64,000 nucleotides of DNA from Liolophura sinensis (taxonomy: Eukaryota > Mollusca > Polyplacophora > Chitonida > Chitonidae). Below the pieces are notes generated by a model that had not been told where the DNA came from, did no database searches, and saw only the letters and a program-made list of their open reading frames with translations. The position numbers and the translations under genes are program-made. Position 1 is the first letter of the stretch. Each line of letters begins with the position of its first letter. Of this stretch, positions 12,919-23,643 are shown in pieces. The DNA lies in the NCBI RefSeq assembly GCF_032854445.1, contig NC_088307.1, positions 8,444,017-8,508,016 on the forward strand, given 5' to 3'.

Positions 12919-13268
12919 TGTAAAGTAATCGGGCATAATTAGAGACATTATAGTCTTTTAAATGATAAGTAATTTACTTGAAGATGAATTCTTAAGCAGC
13001 GGCCTTCACTTCCAAGAAAACAGATGATATGGCTAAATAGGTGGTCTTCCTAGAAACAGTGTTGCTCCTACATATAAACATGAGGTCATTGTGGGTTGTA
13101 ACTTACAGATATGTTAAAATATTCATGTGAACTGGTTCAAGTTATCCTCAAGTACATAGTTTTCTACTAGTCTAGTTCACAATTTCTATCTCCATTCCAT
13201 TCGCCATCTATAGTAACAGATTAGTTCAAACAGGCCATCTCATAGCTGAAGTAACATGTGGAAATAAA

Positions 13269-13478
13269 ACCATTACGGGTAGCCTACAATGGTAGTCAAC
13301 TAGGGCCTGTCCTTCAATAAATTCCGTGCGCAGTGAATTAGACTGTGTTTTCTCGGCTATTGCCGGTAACATAATTTATTGTTTTAGATAAGCAAAGAAT
13401 TTACTCTTGCACAGACACATGTGAACGGCTCGGTCAGCCAAAAAACGGTTTATAGGCTAGGTACAGTTTTAACCCGGC
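13269..13478. repeat. Direct repeat copy B (copy A 12727-12918)
   Basis: Same order of blocks as copy A, 540 bp downstream; includes CACATGTGAACGGCTCGGTC versus CACACGTGAACAGCTCGGTC. Confidence 0.88.
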
Positions 13479-14263
13479 GGGCAAGCAGGTCTGCCAAAGA
13501 CTTTTTACTGATGCTCGACCCGTACTACTTTGTTGTTCATTAGAAATCATGTTGTTATTACACTGTTCAGTACATACTTTTAATTTTTTTTTAAGTGCGA
13601 TAACATTTCCGTTCAAGGTGATTCTATGATCCTTGCGATATAAACGCAAGTGTCAGAATGTCAACACTCTCTATAAGTGTTAAGCTGATAAATCGTGCTA
13701 AATATTGTAAAATGTGATTGCCCACGCCTTAAAACTATTTAATCGAGTAATGACTACATGGAAGGTACATAATGTTAGATTAAAAGACTTTAAACATAAA
13801 ATGCCTTATATACACAAAAGTGTAAAGAAGTGATGTTTGACGTAAGATAATGGTACATTACTGCACTGCCTCCTTATATAAACTGTTAAATTTCTTCAAC
13901 CGCAGAAGGCTTAACCTAGCATTCTGGATGTTTTCACACCTCCACCACTGTCACCAAACAGGTTTGAATATTTTTCTTAAAATGTAGTGCAGTATTCAAC
14001 ATAAAACTCTTATCTCACAACAGAAGTGAGCAGATGTGACACGGCTGAGCGATATGTTGTACTGCATGGTCCTAGACGGCATTATACCATGCGGCGTCTA
14101 CAAAGTGCTGACATGAAATAGCCCACGTGGCGCTGAACACCATAACCATGAAAATATCCGTCATACGAACCATCTGAACCAAAGATGTCCTGCCATTGCT
14201 GTCTAGAATATAGTTGATATTCTAGGGCGTGAGGAGAATGTAAATGTCTGAATCTTTATGCAG

Positions 14264-14293
14264 ACTGATGATGATGATGATGATGATGATGAT
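14264..14293. repeat. (GAT)n microsatellite
   Basis: About nine uninterrupted GAT units. Confidence 0.95.
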
Positions 14294-15088
14294 GGCTGTA
14301 GTTTTATGGCGACGAACTCCATTCCATTAAATGGGTTGCACCAAGCCATTGGTATATATGTTCAACACAACACATCCATTATAGCTGCATAAATGTACCA
14401 ACCCTGACGAAAAATACAACGAAATATCTGTTTGTATACGTTCTTAACACTTAAAATTGGTCCAGTGGTACAATTGGTACATCTATAGACGATGAAAATA
14501 ATTTGCTACGACAAATTAGTTGAGTTGTTATTTCCATTTCATATGTTTTCCATACACAAAGGCAGTCTTATATTTAAAATACACTTACAAGTATAAATAA
14601 AAACCATTAGGCTGACTCCACAATTCACCTGACGGATTATACTGATACATATTGCATCCCCATATACCATAACTACACTGACTGTGACCTATACCAAATT
14701 ATACTAAACCATTCAATAGCAAAACAAGAAACAAAATCACCGATAACCATGAAAATATCCGTCATTATGAACCTACAAAAGACACACGTACATGGGCAGC
14801 ATATATAACTCGACCTAAGTAAAACATAATCAATGTCTCCCAGACGAATAGGTGTACATTATGTGCATATTGGTATACCTTAATAAAGATGTACAACACT
14901 CATACGCTGTTAACCACAGTTAATAGGGCCTACCAGTATGTTACCTATTACGAATATAGATAATCTTGCCCATGTTAGATTAATCTTATGTACACATACA
15001 TGACATGATCTGATCTAAGCTTGAATAGAACTTAATTTGGGCCGCACATATAAGACGTTCCAACGGTAGATTGTTTTAGCAGCTTGAT

Positions 15089-15343
15089 TCTTGTTTGGTG
15101 TTTTACGCCGTACTCAAGAATATTTCACTTATACGACGGCGGTCAGCATTGTGGTGGAAGGAAACCGGGCAGAGCCCGGCGGAAACCCACGACCATCCGC
15201 AGGTAGCTAGCAGACCTTCCCACGTACGGCCGGAGAGGAAGCCAGCATGAGCTGGACTTGAACTCACAGCCACCACATTGGTGAGAGGCTCCTGGGTCAT
15301 TACGCTGCGCTAGCGCGCTAACTGACTGAGCCATGGAGGCCCC
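15089..15343 (-). mobile_element. SINE family 1, full length, intact
   Basis: Full copy including the tRNA-like head (reverse complement begins GGGGCCTCCATGGCTCAGTC). Perfect 12-bp target-site duplication TAGCAGCTTGAT at 15077-15088 and 15344-15355. Confidence 0.95.
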
Positions 15344-16039
15344 TAGCAGCTTGATAAATTAGTATGAACCCATGGTACTAAAATTTCTGGCACGTAGGTA
15401 GAACGAAGGCCAGAACTTGGAAACCATTTTGACGGATTGACCCTCTATGGAGATACATAACCCTACAGAAAAGTGTCCGGAATGCAGTTTACAGAACAAA
15501 ACATTAGCACGCAAACGAGGCCAGAATGACAGAAAGGCTAAGTATATGGACAGGATTACCCAGGAGTCGGCTACAAGGGGCGGGAAAACTGAGCCATGCA
15601 CCATACACGTTCATCATAAACTACTGCATGGACACCCATCAAGAACACTTACTAAATAAATCGCGTCTCAAACTACTCAGAAATGATAACGTACTATATC
15701 AACTGTTTTTACATTATTGGTTCGAAATCAACGAGCTCACTGAAGACGAACGCGACCGAAATCGCTCGGCTCGGAAGTCGTATTGTTCGAGTTACGTGAC
15801 CATGACGGCAAGACAGGCTGTGTCGGTAACCAACCGGTAGCCTCTGTGGCCAACGATTCCGGCCTGTTCAAGAAGCAGACCCGAAATTATTTCTGGATGA
15901 GCCTATATATAGATAGAAATGGTTTTCTCATTAGTTTCTTTTGTGGATGTTAATAATTTCTGCCTTGCTGAAACTTACATACAGCCTGTCGGTCATTGCG
16001 TCTTCACACCGGACCTAAGAGATTTGTCGAGAAAGTTTA

Positions 16040-16365
16040 CTATAGAGGCCTTAACGTATAAAGCTCGTTAAATTCATCCTCGGCATCCTGAAGAGGTGAT
16101 CCCAATTCTTGCTCTTCTCCTGCTGCGCCCTGAGGAGACTCCACGCCCTGGTCTGTTGCTGGTTTGCTAGACTTGCGCAGATGGTGAAGCTCACACACTA
16201 TCTGCTGTTTGTGGCTCTCCACAATTTATTTTGACTGTGGGTCAGTCAATCTTTGGCCGTTGACATACACTTCAACGAACACCTCGATGTTTTTACGCGA
16301 AATCTGGATATCTTTGCAGAAGTGAAGATGTTTTGCCTGCTGAGTCAGTAGACTTCAGGAAAAAA
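16040..16365 (-). pseudogene. Possible decayed exon with one in-frame stop
   Basis: On the minus strand a frame reads CKDIQISRKNIEVFVEVY, then VNGQRLTDPQSK, a TAA at 16228-16226, then in the same frame HKQQIVCELHHLRKSSKPA and an acidic tail DEFNELYTLRPL ending in TAG. Residue composition resembles coding sequence more than the surroundings do. It could be a broken host exon, a transposon remnant, or chance. No splice partners or homologue recognised. Confidence 0.25.
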
Positions 16366-17838
16366 GAACTCTAATCAATATTAATACATCGCAGCTTAGT
16401 TAATTAGGAGTAGACATTTTGCGAATCTCTACAAGTGACATTGTTTCTCACAAAAAATACACAATCATAATAACATAAATGTTAAATGTTTCATTTTAAC
16501 TATGCAATTGTTTTTGTATGAACATTTTACTGATGTATGCATGAAGGTCATCTGAAAGCTGATCGCCTCTCTGCATGGATGCCGAACACCAGATTGGGCC
16601 ACGGAGTTAACCTAATCCTAGCGCAAATGTAAACAAGATTGAAATTTACGAGTGAACTCTAATCATGGGATGAGATAAGTTGTTTTGCCCTCCGCCTTTC
16701 AGATCCCCATTATTTACTCATTACATGGTATGGACGTGTTAAACTTCTTGATGGTAGAAGCAGTAAACCAATTATGGCATCAAATTATAACACACAGTTT
16801 TAGCAATTTGTGTCTTAGGCGCCTGTTTTCCTTACAGAAATGTGAATGTTTGGTATCTGTTTCATCTTAAAGGAATAAGATATTGTACTATGACGGCACA
16901 CACCTTGAAATATTCATTATTACTTTTATTACCCAAACGTAATACACTTAAAGATATATCAAAATGAGATACAGTTTGTTCTCAATTTTCTCTAGTGTTG
17001 TGGGAATATAGTAATCTTTATAGTACATGTAATATACACATTATTAACAAATATCTCCAGCAGATGTCAATTAATGTACTGCACAGCAATTTTGATGAGG
17101 TTGACCGGAAACAATTTTCTTGTATTTCTGGAAACTATGCACAAACTATCATTTGATCTCTAGACCTCCATTCGACTTTAAACTGATTCGATTTTACACA
17201 ACTTGCAGTCGATGTCGAAGTGTTTGGGGATATATTTGTTACATTTAGCGTGTGAACTATAAGTTTAGCGGACATGTGTATGGAGAAATGACTGCATAAA
17301 TATATGCTGTTCATTCAAACTTTTTAAAAAAAATATAACACGTGTTGTTTCAACACAGGTAACGTTTCTGCATGTAGACTAGTTTGTCTGATGGCCTATT
17401 GTATCTTATACATGTACGTACATCTGTAATGTTTGCTTTCATGAAAAATATATAGGTTCTGTGCTGTACTCTTCCTCTCAGAGTAAACTTTTACAAATGT
17501 ATCTTTGATTTCTGGTTACTCTGATTACTCTATTTTTCCTTGTAGTATTTGGAAACACATGTACCTGTCATTCGCGTCCTAGTTTTATCTAGTTTTACAG
17601 TGAATTCAAGGTGTCTTGGAGAAAAGGTCATTCAGTCGGAACCAGTCCGATATAGTTGTATTGGAAAATACCATTACGCATCATGCTATCCACATCAATC
17701 TCTCCTGCTAGCGTAAATCTAGGTAATGTATTATGAATTCAATGGATGGATGATGAGCAGTCTACACCGATAGTAGTTTAATTCATTCAATATATTCTTT
17801 GCGTGGATGCTAATGTCTCCGTACACTCCGTACACTAC

Positions 17839-18063
17839 GCATGCGCGTAATTATTACGGCCCGGGCGCTAGACTTGGTCATAATTCGAATTGTCGTCCCG
17901 TGCCAGTCAGGGTCGTAATTCTTACGCGCCGGGTCTGAGTGATCGCGAGAAAGGAGGGTTATAGCAAACTGCCTGCCCGTGTTAACAAGACAAGCAGTGA
18001 TAGGCCTACTGTCACGGCAAAGTTCGCTTACATGAGATTTCCACTCAGAAATGAGACGATGTT
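17839..18063 (+). repeat. Right arm of a distant inverted repeat (partner 12415-12584)
   Basis: Contains GCGCGTAATTATTACGGCCC, TTGTCGTCCCG and CATGAGATTTCCACTCAGAA. It has an insertion of about 50 bp relative to the left arm. The 5.2 kb between the arms holds no recognisable transposase. Confidence 0.8.
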
Positions 18064-18217
18064 TATTGTAGATTGATGTCTATGCCTACGTGCAGATTTA
18101 AACAGGTAAAACTTTATTGAGCTTAACTTACAAAAATACTTTCGCGTGTATTGGTTCAGCGTTTTATTGTGTTGGATAATTTTGTAGAGAGCCATTGTTA
18201 TTTATGGAAACCTAATA

Positions 18218-18948
18218 TACTGTAAATGCCCTCTTATGCGCGTGGTTCTAACATTCGCGGATTTCGTTGCAAACACATTTCCGCGAAATAAGTACCATCG
18301 AATATAATACCCATGTAAGTAATTTATTAATGCAGAATGCGTTGCAGTTATAAATTCGCTAACAGGCGCTATACTTCAAGTACCTTTTCAAACACGTTAA
18401 TTAGAAATACCTAATTAGAATGTATTCTGGCTTTCACAAACCCAGCTTAATTGATCGTCAGTTAATCTTGCCTTCTTTTAAGGAGGCTTATCTCAGCTGA
18501 AGTATCGCCACATTGCGACGTTGTTACTGTTGTTGATTTATTGCCGCGGTTAGAGACATACAAATCGATAATTTGTACTGGGCGTGTGCACGTGATACGA
18601 TATACATAAGATGAGAGAGGCTGTTTTTTATTGACTACACTTGCCTTCCAGTCAGATCACCTTTCCGACGCGCCCGATGCATCGCCCGGGGGTTTCCGCA
18701 CTTCAAACTTTTCATAACGATGATTTCTTATGATATCTTACAGGTACAAACAGGTAAGTTTAAATGATAACATTGTTACTTGAATGCTTGAGTTGTTTTA
18801 TTACTTGGCGTTTCTGTATTGAAGTTTGATTTCCGTTTATCAGTTGTCCAAAAATTCTGTTAAGATCCGCGAAAGTTGATCCCTGCGAATGTGTCTTCTT
18901 ACCAAATCCGCGAAGTTTATGCCCGCGAATAAAAAGGCATTTGCAGTA
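18218..18948. mobile_element. MITE-like element of about 730 bp with inverted termini
   Basis: The left end TACTGTAAATGCCCTCTTAT mirrors the right end, whose reverse complement begins TACTGCAAATGCCTTTTTAT. Further inside, both ends carry ATTCGCG and GCGGATT blocks. No coding capacity, so non-autonomous. Confidence 0.7.
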
Positions 18949-20395
18949 GTACATAACATCATATATGCCCTTTGTAATTTGTCTTGTACCTAAAAATCAA
19001 CTTGTTTTTCTGGCTTGTAATAATGTGTAGGCCTATATATTTGCTTCAGATATATGTATCACTCATTAAGCCTTTTTATGGGCATGTATGGATATCTTGT
19101 CAGTTCCTTTTAAATACGATAAACTAACTTCCATGTGTAAACTGATTTACTGTGCATTTTAATTTCGAACGTGAAGTGAACCCCTCCCCTGACCCGTGCG
19201 CAAAAGGGACACTTCAGCGGTTTATATATGTTAATCTAGACATTAATGCATTATGCTTAAAATATAATGAATATGCATAACCAAAGTTTTTGTGAGAGTT
19301 GTAACACATATGACCAGTCACGTCTTAGCCATGGTTGTTAAAATTGTTCGTGATTCGCCATTTTTATGGGACAGTCTAGTGGAATAGGAACATACCTGTA
19401 TTAAATTAAAGGCAGCCTACAAGTATGTTGCGCCTGTGATATTGCAGAGTTAATCCAGGCTATACATGATACGTATAAGGTAAGAAATGTTGCTACTTTT
19501 TTTACAAACCAGCTATTTCTGGCCATCAGCCACATTTGAAGGCAAAGAAAACACTGAGATGAAGTGTATGACAGATGAAAGCCCATTCAAAACAGTCCGC
19601 AAAAATAGTTGGATTTATTTTTTTTTTTCAACCCAGCAAAATGCATTTAGAACTCAACGGATACCTTATCTGACAACATTGGGACGTCACATTAGGGTTT
19701 TGTTGCTTATGACACACATACAGCGCTTGATTTCATCTTTCAGAATGCATATATACATGTAGATCTATGAATGCACTCACCAAATGGGCTTTGAACCGAA
19801 CTACTTCAAGGAAAAAATGTGGACTTGAGGTCACTAATACTCTACATACGACCGCTCAGAGGTTGATGTTTTGAAACCATTTTACTCGGTTGGAAAAATT
19901 CTAAAAGAAAATCTAACTGTTTTCATGGACAGTGTTTTTCTGTCAACCCATATACATATCATTTTAGTGTTTTCTTTAATTCCCCAGATTAAATATAGGC
20001 CTTCAGGCAATATGATATGGGAAATACTTTGAGATGCATTCGACTCAGTAGTTTTTGGTGCTTTTGTTTTGTTTTTTTTGTGAAGAATCATTCACTCTTA
20101 CTACGGCGGTCGGGTTTATAGGTGGACGAAACAAGATTGCCTAGAATGAACCATTTTCAGAATTAAAGCCGCAGGCGAAGACAGAAGAGCCATATAGGTG
20201 CCATATTTAGAAACCGTCACAAATTCAAACACGGCTACAGTTAAAATGGTTTGCTGTATGAAGTTTAAAATTTGGACACTGAGTCTTCACTGCAGAACAA
20301 AAATTTGCATTCTTTCTTCTTCTGAGTTTTGCTTTCTAACAAACTGCATTTTATTTATGACTTAAAGCTTAAATTGCTTGATAAATACTGGCCCT

Positions 20396-20788
20396 GGGTC
20401 CGTTTCACAAAGCGTACATGACGCTATGTTCACTTATAACTTCCATGGCGACCAGGGCCAGGTTGTTCAAAACTGTTTTAATAATTAATACCAGATTTAA
20501 CTTTAAGCCAATTCTTCAGTTTTGTACTTAGGCCCAGCAAAATTGTGTAACAATATATTAAACATGAGCTAAAATCTGCTGTAATTGTACTTTGAGTTTG
20601 GACAACTGCATCGAATGCTGAATTTGACTAAAATTTTAAACATAGAATATGACCTACATGTAAAACCATTATTAGCTAGTACACGTTTGAACAACTGGGA
20701 CCAGTAGGCCTCCTGTAGGTATTACGTCGCCATGGTAGTTTCGTGGACACAGCGCTGCATGTACGTGCGCTTTGTGAAACGGGCCCCC
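20396..20788. mobile_element. MITE with terminal inverted repeats, interrupted by a second MITE
   Basis: Left end GGGTCCGTTTCACAAAGCGT; right end reverse complement GGGGCCCGTTTCACAAAGCG. Both arms go on to a shared block, CCATGGCGAC on the left and, reverse-complemented, CCATGGCGACG on the right, next to the inner insertion. Confidence 0.8.
20456..20705. mobile_element. Inner MITE inserted in the 20396-20788 element
   Basis: Left end GGGCCAGGTTGTTCAAAA; right end reverse complement GGTCCCAGTTGTTCAAAC. GACCA flanks both sides (imperfectly placed), possibly the target duplication. Confidence 0.7.
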
Positions 20789-23129
20789 GCTGGATTCCAG
20801 CCTTCCACCTCGTAGGTGAATAGCCAATCGGCATCAAGATTTGTCTCATAACACCTGTGAGAAAAAATTCTAATTTCACACAATGTTGTGGTGTCATAGA
20901 GCAGACTCAATATCGTCAAGACATACCGAATTCTATTTAATTTACGCTATCCATGGCCTTCAGTGCCCTAGGCTATACACATGGACTGAGGATTTGGCCG
21001 CGGCTTTAAGTCATAATGTTAACTCTACCTTCATTCACCTGGTGAATGGCAGTATAGTTAACTCTTGGAAGCACCGATTCTTCCACCACAATACTTGACA
21101 ATGGTCTCACAATACCTTGAGTAAGCCTCAATGCGCCGATCAAAAAGACTAAGGAGTCGATGAGTACACGAAATCATGTATGACCGGTCATGCCTCTAGG
21201 GCTGCTCATGGTTTTCAGACGTGTCAGTTAATCATACAAAATGCTATAACTATAACATAAGGTGGATTGGGAGCACGACTAAGGCTGTACAGCCTCGGGT
21301 ACATCTATATTACGTTCTTTATTGTGACATTTGGTTAGTGATATTTTAACAAAACCATCGAATACGATGCCTATAAGGGAAGAAATCTTCATCTCGATTA
21401 TTTAAGACATATGAAGCTGTTTTATTTGAATTCAATCGATTGGTTCGATTGGAGTTTCAATATTTGTGATTGATACGCAACTGGTCAGGTATTTGGGGTG
21501 GGAAGCAAACTGCCCAGATTAAACCACCGACCTTCGCCAGGTAGCAGACAAACCTCCTGTTCTAAAGCTTCAGCCTAAGCAGCAAGAGCTGGATTCGAGC
21601 CTGCGACCTGAGTTACCACGGACCAATCGGCTTTCGTGAAAAATACCGCCCACTTAGAGTGACATGGTCGACCAAAATTTGGATTTTGCGAGCACGTAAA
21701 AGTCCTGCCATTATTAGAATTCAAATTCTGAGTGCGACGTCAAAACGAAGTTTTAAAATTCCTTCATAAACTAAATCACTCACGTTGAAATTAAGAAAAA
21801 TATTCACTGAGTATATAACTTGTGCTAGCCCGGAGAAGTCCTGCCGTTATTCGAATTCAACACAAAAGAGGGCGGGCCATTTTGCTTCATTAATATTCAA
21901 CCGGAAGAATTATGCATATGCGCAGCGTTCGGAAAGTTGACCTTGATACCGACTTTCGATCAGTCGACGAACTTGGATAATTTAGAATATTGGTATACAT
22001 AGATACGTGCAGAGTACAGGAACTTAAAACAGCATTGCGAAAAGGTTACGAATAATCTTCTCATTATATTAATAGTAAGAAAGGTGTGTTGTTCGAAGCT
22101 TAACACCCTCTGCCTACAGCAACAAAAACATTTGCACCCAATTATCAAGCTAGTTTTGCGATATCTTCGTGCTTCCTAAGACCCTTTTCTTTCTTCAGTG
22201 CACGCCACCGTTCCAACTGACCACCAATTACAAATCTAGACTTGCTTGTCAACCTGCCCAGCTCATTTTTATGCCTCTTTGTGGCCGATTCTGTCACGAG
22301 CGAGTCGTAAGTCCATCTTTTACGCGTGTAATCAGCTGTGTTTATTCCATTTCCACTGAATTGACAGCGCCTCTTTTAAACATTCTGACAGAATTTTCAG
22401 TTTTCATTTTATTGTTATTTTATATATTCTTAACGTACAATGCTGGAGTTGGGATTAACGAAAAGCTCCTGACTTTTTACTTCTTGAGAAAAATATCCGA
22501 TACTCATGTCGTTCTGTAATAACGGAATAATACCTAATATCTGAGAGACCCTATCACTTTTAACAGCTATCGTTCTCTATGTATATGCACATTTGTTACA
22601 AATTATATGACTACTTCAGTGAAACGTCTCCGTCCAAATATCAGTTGGACGAATCGTCGGCCGTCTGAAATGGATCTATCAGGCATATAGCATAACTATA
22701 ATTAAAAGAGTTTTTAAAAGTCATCAGTCCACAAACCGATGTTCGAGGCACATTACATGTCCTTTATGTACGTGTATGGTTTGCTACTAAGGGCACGTTC
22801 CCAGTGCATGCCATGAATTCAAGATTATCAAGGTGGCATGTTCGAATCCAGCTCCTGTTGCATCGACTGTGACTCAAATTTAGGAGCTTTATCAGGTACA
22901 TGTACCTGGCCAACAGCGGTGCATGGTATACTTCATGGCACTCCGATAACCTCCGCCCATAAACCTGATCGCCGTCCTGTACAATGGGAGAGGTGGCATA
23001 TTTTTTAATCCCGCGAGGTGGCGCTGTTGTGAAGCAAGACCTCGAGCCACTGTTACGTCAATAATGGATTGTACCGTTACGTTTACACAGTTACAATGTA
23101 TGAGTTTCTGTTGTAATGTCGTACTGTCT

Positions 23130-23195
23130 TTAATGTGACGTCATCGTGATTAGCTGGGAAAGGAACATTTGACGTCAATGAAATGACGTCAGGGT
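23130..23195. promoter_or_regulatory. Three perfect CRE palindromes upstream of paralogue B
   Basis: TGACGTCA occurs at 23136-23143, 23170-23177 and 23184-23191, with half-sites TACGTCA near 23053 and 23279. Position 450-510 bp before the ATG suggests a CREB/ATF-responsive promoter or enhancer; transcription start not identified. Confidence 0.6.
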
Positions 23196-23643
23196 CCTGC
23201 TGCCGCTGTACTTTGACAGGTACCCATTAATTTTAGTAATTAATAAAATAATTTTTTTTCTAAGCCTCGTTCACATTTACGTCACCATATTCATTTTCCC
23301 ATCATCCATTAGCCTATGAACAACCGTGGTAAATTCCTGAATATGCGAAACTGAACTCCTAAAAAATTAAGTAAATAAATTCTGCACGACAGATGCGTCT
23401 GTCTTATCAGCCTCTTTTTGTCGGAATGGCTCAGGTGGCAAAAGCAACTATATCAGCTGAAGCCAAATTTGGCTATAGTTTCCCAGAGTTAGAAGTGAAA
23501 TGAGCTACTAATATATATCGCTGATTTAGAATGTTAGTCCATTAAAAGTTTTTATCTACTGAGTTTTAGGGAAAAGCGGAAGTAGATGCACTCTTTTGGC
23601 GACGGTATCCGGCCCTTCTTTCAGAATACTAAAACCCTACAAC

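Larger units (their letters stand above)
10952..23643. other. 12.7-kb spacer between the divergent aminotransferase genes
   Basis: Besides the repeats listed separately, 15360-15840 holds small overlapping frames with no recognised product, and 18950-20390 and 20800-22780 hold nothing I can name. Near 22790-22980 and 21480-21610 are SINE-like remnants (TTCGAATCCAGCTCC; AAACCACCGACCTTCG). No intact gene seen. Confidence 0.6.

Noticed and set aside
15447..15840. Overlapping frames of 70 and 104 codons containing CPEC
   Set aside because: Two frames overlap, no family is recognised, and no splice partners are evident; left as unassigned spacer.
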